Origin: Pseudomonadota bacterium
GTDB taxonomy: Bacteria; Pseudomonadota; Alphaproteobacteria; Sphingomonadales; Sphingomonadaceae
Assembly (NCBI GenBank): GCA_023400405.1
Contig: JAEXFD010000028.1
Coordinates: 1 to 50,857 of the forward strand
DNA: 50,857 nt
Direction of reading: 5' to 3'
In this document: one piece after another, positions 15,107 through 25,441 of the stretch
How the letters are laid out: each line of letters starts with the position of its first letter
How positions within the stretch are numbered: the stretch's first letter is position 1
Notes under the pieces: generated by a model
Told to the model about the DNA's origin: nothing
The model's database searches: none
The model's input: the letters and a program-made list of their open reading frames with translations, nothing else
Translations under genes and position numbers: made by a program

Positions 15107-17161
15107 TCAGGCGGCCGGTGCGCGCGGCACCAGCAGGAACGCCGCCAGATACAGCAGCCCCACCAGGATCAGCAGGTTGTTGTAGCCGGTGAACAGCGCC
15201 GCATATTCGAGGCAGCCGCCGACGATCGCGCCGAGCAGGTTGATCGCGAAGGCCGATTGCGAATCCGAAGCGTCGTGGAAGCGCTTGGCGAAGGCGACAT
15301 TGGCGAGGAAGATCGGCAGGAAGGCGAGCACGACGGCCGCGATCAGTCGCGCCGCAAAGGGCAGGGGCAGCAGCCATTCGGGCCGGATCGCCCAGGCGAG
15401 CAGCAGCGAGGCGGCGATGCCGGCGAAGACCACCGGCAGCGGCGGCGTGCGGAACTTGCGGGTGAGCTCCACGGCAGCGAGTACGACGACCAGGATGCCG
15501 GCGAAGACCAGCGCATTGACGAACCAGGTCGTGCCGAACAGCAGCGCGAAGGTCGCGACGTTCTTGGTTTCGAGCAGCAGGAAGGCCGCGCCCATGAAGA
15601 ACAGGTCGGCATAGGGCCGCATCGCGCCGAGCGGGCCGCCGAGCAGGCGCACCGCTGCCAGCGAAGTCAGCAGGATCGCGATCAGCGCGACAGTGTAGAG
15701 CGGCGGGAAGCTGTCGCCGCGGAAATAGAGGAAGGGGGCGTTGTCGGTCGCCGGAGCGATGATCGGGCCACCGCTGGGCACCCAGGCGCGTGCGCATTTC
15801 TGGTTCTGCGGCGCCAGGGCGATGCTGACGACTGCTTGGGCTTCGGAGAAGGTGTCGATGCACGGGGCGTGGCCGAAGGCCGAGGCCGCCGTGTTCGCCA
15901 GCCGATCGATCAGCCAGGGCTCGCGATAGTAATTGTACATCGCAAAGGCGCCGTCCGGCTTGAGGTGGCGGCGGACCGAAGCCATCGCCTCGCGCGTGAA
16001 CAGGAAGGATTCGAGGCGGATCTGCGACGCGCCGCTCACCAGCGTCAGCGAATCGGGCAGTGCGAACAGGATCAGGTCGTATTTCCGGTCCGTGCTTTCC
16101 AGGAAGGCGCGGCCGTCATTCTCGTGGCGGGTGACGCGCGGGTTCGCATAGGGGCGGTCGATATTCTTCTCGGCGCCGATCTCGAGGATGCGCGGATCGA
16201 TATCGACCGCGTCGATATGGCCGGCGCCTTCGCTGAGCGCGATCGCGACGTCCGATCCCGAGCCGGCGCCGACGATCAGCACGTCGCGCATCGGATTGCC
16301 GGGGAGGCGCAGATAGGGCGTCTGGTAGATGCGCTCGCCCTGCTCCATCTTCCATTTCGCCGGCGCCATCAGCTGGTGGGGTACGCCATTGGCGTTGATC
16401 TGGAGGAAACCCTCGCCCTTGCCGGCCATCGCTTCGGTTTTGACCTTGTAATAGGGCGACCAGCTGACGCCCGGCGTCATCGTCTCGCGCGCGAGACCGA
16501 GCAGCAGCGCCACGCTCCACGCGATCGTGACGAGCCGACGCGAGGGTGGGGTGAGCAGCAGGTAGAGCAACGCCGCAATCACGCCCCAGGCAAGCGACGG
16601 TGCGCGCAGGAAGCTGAGCGCCGAGAAGGCGAGGATGCCCGAAAGCGAGCCGAGCAGATCATAGCGATAGGCCGAAAGCGGCCGAAGATCGGCGAAGCAG
16701 CGGCCGACGAGTTCGGCGGGGCCCGCGAGGATCGCCGCGGCGAGCGCGAAGATCACCGGCAGCGCGAGCCAGGCCGGCGGCCCATTCACTTGCAGCGCAG
16801 TGAAATAGATGACGTCGGACCCGCTGCGCTCGATGCTCACCGGAAAGGCGAGCACGCCGATCACCAGCAGGGTGAGCAGGGGCAGCGAATAGGGCCAGAT
16901 CGAGAACGCCTTGCGGCTGATCAGGAACCCCGCGCCGATGCCCAGGAACGAGCCGAGCAGCACGAAATTGGAGAAATAGGACAGGTGAACGACGTTCGAG
17001 CCGAGCCAGCGGATCAGCGCGAGCTCGAGGAACAGCATCAAAGCGCTGGACAGCAGCAGGCGGAGCACCACCGGGCGATCATCTGCAGCAGGCGTTGGCC
17101 CAGCCGGGTAGGGGCGATCACCCGCCCCATCGTTTGCTGCTATCGCTTCGCCCTGGCTCAA
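15107..17161 (-). CDS. Membrane protein with spermidine synthase-like domain
   Basis: 684 residues. Hydrophobic helices fill about residues 30-240, a soluble Rossmann domain follows (about 250-475), and a second group of helices runs to the C-terminus. The soluble part has the SAM-type glycine loop VLIVGAGSGSDVAIAL, the acidic AVDIDPRILEIG and VTRHENDGRAFLE, as in spermidine synthases and related class I methyltransferases. The downstream segment DLILFALPDSL is not the usual aminopropyltransferase gate-keeper sequence, so the reaction is unknown. The start is TTG at 17161, with GGGGGGAAGAG just upstream; no in-frame ATG precedes the first helix. It lies upstream of argJ on the same strand. 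Membrane-embedded proteins of this layout are widespread but poorly characterised. Confidence 0.78.
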   Translation of the reverse strand: MSQGEAIAANDGAGDRPYPAGPTPAADDRPVVLRLLLSSALMLFLELALIRWLGSNVVHLSYFSNFVLLGSFLGIGAGFLISRKAFSIWPYSLPLLTLLVIGVLAFPVSIERSGSDVIYFTALQVNGPPAWLALPVIFALAAAILAGPAELVGRCFADLRPLSAYRYDLLGSLSGILAFSALSFLRAPSLAWGVIAALLYLLLTPPSRRLVTIAWSVALLLGLARETMTPGVSWSPYYKVKTEAMAGKGEGFLQINANGVPHQLMAPAKWKMEQGERIYQTPYLRLPGNPMRDVLIVGAGSGSDVAIALSEGAGHIDAVDIDPRILEIGAEKNIDRPYANPRVTRHENDGRAFLESTDRKYDLILFALPDSLTLVSGASQIRLESFLFTREAMASVRRHLKPDGAFAMYNYYREPWLIDRLANTAASAFGHAPCIDTFSEAQAVVSIALAPQNQKCARAWVPSGGPIIAPATDNAPFLYFRGDSFPPLYTVALIAILLTSLAAVRLLGGPLGAMRPYADLFFMGAAFLLLETKNVATFALLFGTTWFVNALVFAGILVVVLAAVELTRKFRTPPLPVVFAGIAASLLLAWAIRPEWLLPLPFAARLIAAVVLAFLPIFLANVAFAKRFHDASDSQSAFAINLLGAIVGGCLEYAALFTGYNNLLILVGLLYLAAFLLVPRAPAA

Positions 17162-17337
17162 CTCTTCCCCCCAGCATCCGTTACGCTCAGGCGACCTAGC
17201 GCAAACATGGTTGTCGAGACATTAAGGAAGCCTCGGCAAAAGTCGATCGGCTGGGAACATTCGATCGCAAGGGGGGGGCGGCTAGACACGCGTCCACGCG
17301 CAGCTAGGATCACCTTAGGGCGAGCGGGAGAGGATGG

Positions 17338-18183
17338 ATGCTGTTTTTGGTGCCGCTGATCTTTGCTTCGACCCAGGTCGCCGGCGCGACGGACAGCGCT
17401 GTGGCCACTCCGGCGAAGCCTGCGGGACCGCCGCAATATTGGGTTACGAACGATGATTTCCCGGCCGCAGCGCTCCGGAGTCATCAGGAAGGGACGGTTG
17501 GTTTCACCTTGTCGATCGACGCGGCGGGCAAGGTGACCAACTGCACCGTGGAGAGTTCGAGTGGCTCAAGCGTGCTAGACGAGACGACCTGTTCGTTGCT
17601 GTCGAAGCGCGCCAGCTTCACCCCGGCGAGGAACGCCGCCGGGCAGGCCGTGGCAGGGCGCTTTTCTTCCCGATTCAGATGGGAAATCCCCGAACCCGAG
17701 CGCGTGCCGATCGCCGATTTTCACGGCATCGTGGCAGTCTCGTTCGATGCTGCTGGCACGCCGCTCAGGTGCGACGATCAATCGTTCGGGATGTGGCCGC
17801 CTTTCGCTGACAAACCCTGCGGATCGCTGGGCGGCAATGATGCGCGGGGACTCTTGGGCCGGATCGGAGTCCTCGGCAAACCTATTGCGCTCACGTTCGA
17901 AGTGGCCTTCGCAATGGATGGCCGGACCCTGCCGAGGCTGCTCCAGGACGGGCCCGGGCAGATCGCGATCACGCGCGCCGAAGCGATCTTCGAGATTTCG
18001 GAAACCGGCAAAGTCGAAAATTGCAGACGAGTGAGCGCAGGGGGGAAGAGTGAATTCGACGGCCTGCCAAATCCCTGCGGTCTCCTGACCCAGAGCTTCG
18101 TGCCGGCCAAGGCATCCTCGGGCGAGCCCCGTCGAGTTCAGGGCGCACTCGTGTTTGGCATTAGCCGCCGCGCTCAGCCCTGA
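17338..18183 (+). CDS. Secreted TonB C-terminal-domain-like protein
   Basis: 281 residues. A short hydrophobic N-terminus (MLFLVPLIFASTQVAGA) looks like a signal peptide. Residues about 40-120 match a TonB C-terminal domain: DFPAAALRSHQEGTVGFTL, the GKVTNCTVESSSG strand pair, then ASFTPARNAAG. A similar pattern returns near the C-terminus (GKVENCRRVS ... QSFVPAKASSG), so the domain seems duplicated. Proteins of this kind are usually labelled energy transducer TonB, but no proline-rich spacer or separate membrane anchor is visible, so TonB-type energy transduction is unproven. GGGAGAGG just before the ATG is a good ribosome site. Third-position GC is a little lower than in the neighbours. Confidence 0.65.
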   Translation: MLFLVPLIFASTQVAGATDSAVATPAKPAGPPQYWVTNDDFPAAALRSHQEGTVGFTLSIDAAGKVTNCTVESSSGSSVLDETTCSLLSKRASFTPARNAAGQAVAGRFSSRFRWEIPEPERVPIADFHGIVAVSFDAAGTPLRCDDQSFGMWPPFADKPCGSLGGNDARGLLGRIGVLGKPIALTFEVAFAMDGRTLPRLLQDGPGQIAITRAEAIFEISETGKVENCRRVSAGGKSEFDGLPNPCGLLTQSFVPAKASSGEPRRVQGALVFGISRRAQP

Positions 18184-18284
18184 GTTCGAGAATATCTTCC
18201 GATTTTGATTAGACGAATGGCGCGGCAATCCCTATGTCGCGTGAATCGTGCGTTTCGGCGTGCGCGTGACGAGTTGGGGCCGAA

Positions 18285-18542
18285 TTGGAACTGCTGCTTC
18301 TCCTGACTGCCTTTTTCGCGAGCTTCACCGGCATCGGTGCGGCGGGGCGCGACGTGCGGCAGGTGCATGGCGTCGCGGTGGTCCAGGCTGCCCAGGCGGC
18401 GCAACAGGCGGCGCTTCCCGCGCGGCGGGCCGCGCCGGCGGTTGCCGTTCCCGTACTTTGTCCCGAACGGGCGACGCCGCTCGCCGCCATGCAGCTTGCG
18501 CTCGCCGCGCTGCATTTGCCCTTCGAGCGCCGCCTCGAATGA
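18285..18542 (+). CDS. Small membrane or secreted protein upstream of secA
   Basis: 85 residues from a TTG preceded by TTGGGG. Residues 3-20 are strongly hydrophobic (LLLLLTAFFASFTGIGA), followed by an alanine-, arginine- and proline-rich tail with a single cysteine. Codon use matches the neighbours. The N-terminus has a glutamate and no basic residue, which is weak for a classical signal peptide. It ends 114 bases before secA on the same strand. I do not recognise a named family; the position recalls secM, the export-monitoring leader upstream of secA in enterobacteria, but no sequence similarity is claimed. It may be a chance frame, though the hydrophobic start and codon pattern favour a real gene. 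Confidence 0.45.
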   Translation: MELLLLLTAFFASFTGIGAAGRDVRQVHGVAVVQAAQAAQQAALPARRAAPAVAVPVLCPERATPLAAMQLALAALHLPFERRLE

Positions 18543-18656
18543 GCCTGCCCGCGGCCCGCTGAACCGCGGCGCCGCGCTTTCCGTTCTCCGCATTCAACGG
18601 GCGCCGGCCGCATCGCCGCGCCCGCTCGACCATCCTAGACATAGACTGGAAATCTC

Positions 18657-21398
<2,742 letters not shown>

Positions 21399-21410
21399 GG
21401 CTCGCAAGAT

Positions 21411-21547
21411 CCTCCCCCAGCTTGCTGGGGGAAGGGGACCGCGCCGCGAAGCGGCGTGGTGGAGGGGCTCGGCGGGTCACCGCCGCTTGCAGCAGCCCCT
21501 CCACCAGCCTGCGGCTGGTCCCCCTCCCCGAGACGAGCTCGGGGAGG
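21411..21547. repeat. Sphingomonad-type intergenic hairpin repeat
   Basis: A run of palindromes follows secA: CCCCCAGC-TT-GCTGGGGG at 21414-21431, GCCGC-GAA-GCGGC, then GTGGAGGGGCT pairing with AGCCCCTCCAC, and CCTCCCC at the left end pairing with GGGGAGG at the right end. The whole can fold into a branched structure. This CCTCCCC...GGTGGAGGGG type recurs in intergenic regions of sphingomonads and relatives. It has no coding content. Confidence 0.7.
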
Positions 21548-21550
21548 AAT

Positions 21551-21580
21551 GAAAAAGGGGAGAGGCTTTCGCCTCTCCCC
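21551..21580 (-). terminator. Rho-independent terminator of the lipoprotein gene
   Basis: A perfect 10-bp stem GGGGAGAGGC / GCCTCTCCCC with loop TTTC on the + strand. Read on the minus strand it is followed by CTTTTTC, the U-tract expected downstream of the lipoprotein gene whose stop lies 31 bases before the stem. Confidence 0.8.
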
Positions 21581-21611
21581 AGATTCCTCCGCGATAAGGA
21601 GGAGTTGGCAG

Positions 21612-22196
21612 TTACTTCGGCATCTGGATCGACGGCCCGAGCCGGTTCACGACCTCATGCGCGTCGAAGGCGCGGACGTTGCCGGTCGGCTTGGGGCCGC
21701 GGCCGATCACGATCTCGGCCATCGCCTCGTAGCGCGTCACCGTCCGGTAGTCCCAGTCGCGGTCCCGCCAGAAGGGATCGTCCCAGAAGGGATCCCAGCT
21801 GCGCCAGCCCCAGCGCGGCCGGTAATAGCGCCAATAGGGGCTCCAATAGCCCCAGGGGCCGCTGTCCCAGGCGCCCGGCGTGCGATAGACGTCGGTCTTC
21901 TTCTCGGTATCGCGGTCAGAGAGGACGAAATAATCGCCACCCTGCTGCAGCGTCAGCTCGGCGGCGCGATAGAGCAGGTAGCGCTCGACCGTCTCGCGTG
22001 CAGTGAGGCTGTTGCCGGCGAAGCTGACCCGGAAGCGATTGCTTTCGATCTGCTCGTCCCAATAGCCGACGCGCGACTGGCCCACGCCGGTGGCGGGCTG
22101 ATAGGGCGTTGCGGTCATGCAGCCCGACAGGGCGGCGCCCGCAGCGAGGACGGCGACGAGTGTCGCGATCCTCGGGCGTCTTGTGCTTTTCAGCAT
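21612..22196 (-). CDS. CC0125/CC1285-type lipoprotein
   Basis: 194 residues. A lipoprotein signal (MLKSTRRPRIATLV...AALSGC) places the acylated cysteine at residue 26. The segments QIESNRFRVSFAGNSLTARETVERYLLYRAAELTLQQG and DRDTEKK are typical of the alphaproteobacterial CC0125/CC1285 lipoprotein family, whose function is not known. The middle is unusually rich in tryptophan, tyrosine and arginine (about residues 118-150). GGAGGA lies four bases before the ATG. The frame is open far upstream, but that part overlaps the next gene and is not coding. A terminator follows the stop. Confidence 0.85.
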   Translation of the reverse strand: MLKSTRRPRIATLVAVLAAGAALSGCMTATPYQPATGVGQSRVGYWDEQIESNRFRVSFAGNSLTARETVERYLLYRAAELTLQQGGDYFVLSDRDTEKKTDVYRTPGAWDSGPWGYWSPYWRYYRPRWGWRSWDPFWDDPFWRDRDWDYRTVTRYEAMAEIVIGRGPKPTGNVRAFDAHEVVNRLGPSIQMPK

Positions 22197-22311
22197 GATT
22201 CCTCCGAAAGTTAATCTGGGCACTGCGATGACGGACGAACGCGCGCCGGCAGGGATGTGTCCACGACGGATAGTGCCTAACCTACGATTGATGGAGGCTG
22301 AATGAAGCCAC

Positions 22312-22824
22312 TCAGCCAAGTCTTTGGGGCACCTCCATTGCCTCTTCGGCCAAGGTTTCCCGGGGCGCCAGGGCTTCCCAGGGAAAGACGAACCAGTCCT
22401 TCTGGGTCTCGCGATCGATATGGCGGAAGCCATAATCGACGCGCTGCGCCGAGCGGACATTGTCGAGCAGCACCGCAAAGCGCACGCCCTCGGCCGCTGC
22501 CCCCTCCGCGGCGAGCGCCGCACGGATCTCACCGATCGTCTTGCCGCTATCGTTGATGTCCTCGACGAACAGCAGCCGGTCGCCCTCGCGGGTACGGCGG
22601 GCGAGCACGGCGACGAGCTCCTCGCCGAACTGGGCGATGCGCGCCGAATGGTCGATCGAGACCAGGGGCAGCCCCATCCGGTGCGAGAGGAATACCGCCG
22701 GCGCCAGCCCGCCGCGGCCGACGCCGACGAGCAGGGTCGGCTTCCAGGTTTCCGCCGCCTGGGCGATGGCATGGACGCCGGCGACCATCTCCTCATGCGT
22801 GAAGGGGGTAAAGACGATGCTCAT
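22312..22824 (-). CDS. Purine-type phosphoribosyltransferase
   Basis: 170 residues of the type I phosphoribosyltransferase fold. The PRPP-binding loop is RLLFVEDINDSGKTIGEI, and VGVGRGGLAPAVFLSHRMG is the upstream glycine-rich segment. Similarity is to xanthine/hypoxanthine-guanine phosphoribosyltransferases, which join a free purine to PRPP. The start overlaps the stop of the deaminase gene as ATGA (22824-22821). A coupled salvage route is therefore likely: the deaminase makes hypoxanthine (or inosine) and this enzyme turns the base into a nucleotide. Exact base preference cannot be read. 115 bases separate it from the lipoprotein gene downstream. Confidence 0.85.
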   Translation of the reverse strand: MSIVFTPFTHEEMVAGVHAIAQAAETWKPTLLVGVGRGGLAPAVFLSHRMGLPLVSIDHSARIAQFGEELVAVLARRTREGDRLLFVEDINDSGKTIGEIRAALAAEGAAAEGVRFAVLLDNVRSAQRVDYGFRHIDRETQKDWFVFPWEALAPRETLAEEAMEVPQRLG

Positions 22825-23837
22825 GCCTGCGCCTCCGCATAGGCGTCGATCCGGGCGAGATGTGCCGCAACGGCGTCGTCCGGGAGGAAGGAGCCGAGGA
22901 AGCTGTTGCGCGCCAGCGTGACCAGCGCCGCGCGATCGAGCCCGCGGCCGCCGGCCACTGCGCGAAAATTGTCGCCGATATAGCCGCCGAAATAGGCCGG
23001 ATCGTCCGAATTGACCGTGGCGCGCAGGCCGAGCTCGAGCATCCGGTCGATCGGATGGGCGTCGATCGAGGCGACGTTGCACAGCTTGACGTTGGACAGC
23101 GGGCAGACGGTGAGCGTCACTGCGTCACGGGCCAGCCGCGCGACGAGATCGGGGTCCTCGAGGCTGCGATTGCCATGGTCCAGCCGGTCGACACGGAGCA
23201 GGTCGAGTGCCTCGCGGACATAATCGGGCGGCCCTTCCTCGCCGGCATGCGCCACTCGCTTGAGCCCCATCGCGCCGGCCGCGGCGAACACCCGCTCGAA
23301 CTTGGCGGGCGGATGGCCGAGCTCGGACGAATCGAGGCCGACGCCGTCGATCCGATCGATCCAGGGCTGAGCGGCGGTCAGCGTCGCGAAGGCATCCTCC
23401 TCGTCTAGGTGCCGCAGGAAGCAGAGGATCAGCTTCGAAGTGATGCCGTGGCGCGACTCCGCCTCGGCCATGCCGGCGAGCAGCCCTTCTGCGACCGTGC
23501 CGAACGGGATGCCGCGATGGGTATGCGTCTGCGGATCGAAGAAAATCTCGGCATGGACGACGCCGTCCTTCGCCACCCGATCGAAATAGGCGAGGGCGAG
23601 GTCGCGAAAGTCCGCTTCGGTGCGCAGCACATCGGCCCCGGCATAATAGATGTCGAGGAAATCCTGCAGGTTCGAGAATTGATAGGCGGCGCGCACCTCC
23701 TCGACCGAGGCGAAGGGGATGGCGACCCGGTTCCGCCTGGCGAACTCGAACATCTGTTCGGGCTCCAGGCTCCCTTCGATGTGCAGATGGAGTTCGGCCT
23801 TGGGCAGGCCCGTGATGAAGGCGTCGAGATCGCTCAT
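22821..23837 (-). CDS. Adenosine deaminase family, probably adenine deaminase
   Basis: 338 residues of the metal-dependent adenosine/adenine deaminase family. Metal ligands and catalytic residues are in ELHLHIEGSLEPE near the N-terminus, VAHAGEEG, LDHGNRS and NSDDPAYFGG. The forms HLHIEGS and LDSSELGHPPAKF resemble bacterial adenine deaminases (which give hypoxanthine) more than true adenosine deaminases, which usually have HLDGS and GLAGDE. Automatic annotation would normally say adenosine deaminase. An in-frame ATG at 23849 is an alternative start. The stop overlaps the phosphoribosyltransferase start. The divergent KTSC gene lies 57 bases away, so the promoters share that gap. Confidence 0.87.
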   Translation of the reverse strand: MSDLDAFITGLPKAELHLHIEGSLEPEQMFEFARRNRVAIPFASVEEVRAAYQFSNLQDFLDIYYAGADVLRTEADFRDLALAYFDRVAKDGVVHAEIFFDPQTHTHRGIPFGTVAEGLLAGMAEAESRHGITSKLILCFLRHLDEEDAFATLTAAQPWIDRIDGVGLDSSELGHPPAKFERVFAAAGAMGLKRVAHAGEEGPPDYVREALDLLRVDRLDHGNRSLEDPDLVARLARDAVTLTVCPLSNVKLCNVASIDAHPIDRMLELGLRATVNSDDPAYFGGYIGDNFRAVAGGRGLDRAALVTLARNSFLGSFLPDDAVAAHLARIDAYAEAQA

Positions 23838-23894
23838 GGCCGAAACCATCGCAGGGGCGGGGCGGCGGTGCAAGGGGAGCGCAGGCACGGCTTC

Positions 23895-24119
23895 ATGCGT
23901 TCACTCGGGATGCCGTCGAGCGTCATCCGCGCCTGGAAGTATGACGAGCCCCAGCGCCGGCTCGACATCGTCTTCGTGAGCGGGCGGCACTATCATTACC
24001 ACGACGTGCCGCCACGGATCGCCCGCGGGATGGGCGAGGCGATCTCGAAGGGCGGCTATTTCAATCGCCGCATCCGCGACCATTTCCCCTTTACCGAGGA
24101 CGAGCGGGTCGCCGGTTAG
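23895..24119 (+). CDS. KTSC domain protein
   Basis: 74 residues, essentially one KTSC domain: SSVIRAWKYDEPQRRLDIVF, then a YHYHDVPP segment and the end FNRRIRDHFPF. KTSC domains are small, sometimes fused to lysyl-tRNA synthetase-like proteins, and lack an established biochemical role; an RNA link has been suggested from fusions. A second ATG at 23910 is an equally good start. It is divergent from the deaminase and convergent with the asparaginase gene, whose stop overlaps its own by a few bases. Confidence 0.8.
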   Translation: MRSLGMPSSVIRAWKYDEPQRRLDIVFVSGRHYHYHDVPPRIARGMGEAISKGGYFNRRIRDHFPFTEDERVAG

Positions 24120-25228
24120 GCAACCGGCATGGATTTCACCACGGCGCTGTCCGGGGGCGTTACCTCGCCGGCAAGGCTTTGCTGCATCCGGAGCCGCACT
24201 TCTTCGGGATCGATGCCGAGGCTGAGCAGGTAAACGAGCTTGGTCAGCGAGGCTTCCGGCGTCATGTCATAGGCACTGGTCGCGCCCGCCTGGGACAGGC
24301 CCGATCCCGTGGCATAGGCATTGATGTTCACCGATCCGGACAGCACCTGGGTGTTGTCCATCAATACGGTGCCCGCCGCGCTGGCGGCCGACAGCACCTC
24401 GAGAAAGTCGGCGCCGGAAGGGCCGTTGCCTTCGCCGAACGCTTCGATCACCACGCCCCGCACGGGTGGCCGAGTCCCGTTGAGGAGCGCATGCGCCGCG
24501 GACCCGCCGATCCCGGGGTAGAGCGACATTACCGTTACCGCGAAGTCGGCCAATGCGGCCTCCTGGCGCGACAGTTGGGTGGCGATCGCATCGCGATGGC
24601 CCTGGTCGGACAGCGAGGTTGAAGCCGGGGGCGCTGGTAAAGCCAGGCCGGCGTTGATCGTGATCTCGGTGCCGACCATGGCGATCGGGGGGAAGTTCGG
24701 CGACGCAAAGGCACCGAACTGATTGGCGTTGACCTTGGCCGAGCGATTGCCGCGCAGCAGCAGCCCGCCGAAATAGAGCAGGCTCTCGCGAACCGCCGAC
24801 AGGCCGGCCATGACGATCGCGCCGACCAGATTGGGCAGCGCGTCGCTCAGCGTCATCGCCAGTGGCACCTGCGATCCGGTGAATACCAGCGGCTTGTCCA
24901 GGCCTGGCAGGAAGAAGGAAAGGGCGGACGCGCTGAACGCCATCGTGTCGGTGCCGTGCAGCACGACGAAGCCGTCATGCTCGGCATAGACCGAGAGCAG
25001 CCGATGCGCGATCTTGATCCAATCCGCCGGCGCCATGTTGGAACTGTCGAGCGGCGCGTCAAACCAGTCCATCGTGTAGCGCAGGCCCGGATAGCCCGCG
25101 ACCTGCCCGCCGGCGAGTCCCGGCATCGTTTCGACCAGGCGCTGGAAGTCGGCTCCGGACATCGGCGCGAGCGGGCTGCCGATGCAGCCGATCGTGCCAC
25201 CGGTGTAGAGGATATAGACGCTGGCCAT
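24116..25228 (-). CDS. L-asparaginase (type I-like)
   Basis: 370 residues of the asparaginase/glutaminase family. The first catalytic threonine lies in ILYTGGTIG near the N-terminus and the second triad in VLHGTDTMAFSAS; FTGSQVPLAMTLSDA and MSLYPGIGG also match. No signal peptide is seen, so a cytoplasmic enzyme making aspartate and ammonia is expected. It is somewhat longer than typical enzymes (about 330) and has a low-complexity alanine/proline/serine stretch near residues 200-215. The frame allows an ATG at 25246; I prefer 25228, just before the conserved strand. The 3' end overlaps the convergent KTSC gene. Confidence 0.88.
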   Translation of the reverse strand: MASVYILYTGGTIGCIGSPLAPMSGADFQRLVETMPGLAGGQVAGYPGLRYTMDWFDAPLDSSNMAPADWIKIAHRLLSVYAEHDGFVVLHGTDTMAFSASALSFFLPGLDKPLVFTGSQVPLAMTLSDALPNLVGAIVMAGLSAVRESLLYFGGLLLRGNRSAKVNANQFGAFASPNFPPIAMVGTEITINAGLALPAPPASTSLSDQGHRDAIATQLSRQEAALADFAVTVMSLYPGIGGSAAHALLNGTRPPVRGVVIEAFGEGNGPSGADFLEVLSAASAAGTVLMDNTQVLSGSVNINAYATGSGLSQAGATSAYDMTPEASLTKLVYLLSLGIDPEEVRLRMQQSLAGEVTPPDSAVVKSMPVA

Positions 25229-25290
25229 CACCGGGTCCCAGGGCATGGATGGCGCGACGGTCGCGGGTCAGGCGCGATCCGGGTAAGAAG

Positions 25291-25365
25291 TGGCTCCCTG
25301 AGTAGGATTCGAACCTACGGCCGCTCGATTAACAGTCGAGAGCTCTACCGCTGAGCTATCAGGGA
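25291..25365 (-). tRNA. tRNA-Asn (GTT)
   Basis: A complete cloverleaf reads on the minus strand: acceptor TCCCTGA/TCAGGGA, D-arm GCTC/GAGC, anticodon stem CTCGA/TCGAG with loop CTGTTAA (anticodon GTT), T-arm GTAGG-TTCGAAT-CCTAC, discriminator G and an encoded CCA. Total 75 bases. It lies between the asparaginase and nadK genes, with a promoter-like sequence 42 bases upstream. Confidence 0.97.
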
Positions 25366-25406
25366 AAACCGACTTCTGAAGCGGCCAAGGCCGCTGCGGA
25401 GGCGGC

Positions 25407-25436
25407 CCTATAGCAGCGAGTTTTCGCTGATGGCAA
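25407..25436 (-). promoter_or_regulatory. Probable sigma-70 promoter of tRNA-Asn
   Basis: On the minus strand TTGCCA (25436-25431) and TATAGG (25412-25407) are separated by 18 bases and lie 42 bases upstream of the mature tRNA. The region between them and the tRNA contains a small GC-rich palindrome (GCGGCC...GGCCGC). Inferred from sequence only. Confidence 0.5.
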
Positions 25437-25441
25437 GGGGT

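Noticed and set aside
14071..17359. Long + strand frames over argJ and the membrane protein
   Set aside because: Opposite strand carries clear ArgJ and SAM-domain motifs; the + strand products are low-complexity charged sequence.
25291..25365. tRNA-Asn as an integration site for a mobile element
   Set aside because: Flanks are housekeeping genes; no integrase and no direct repeat of the tRNA 3' end was seen.
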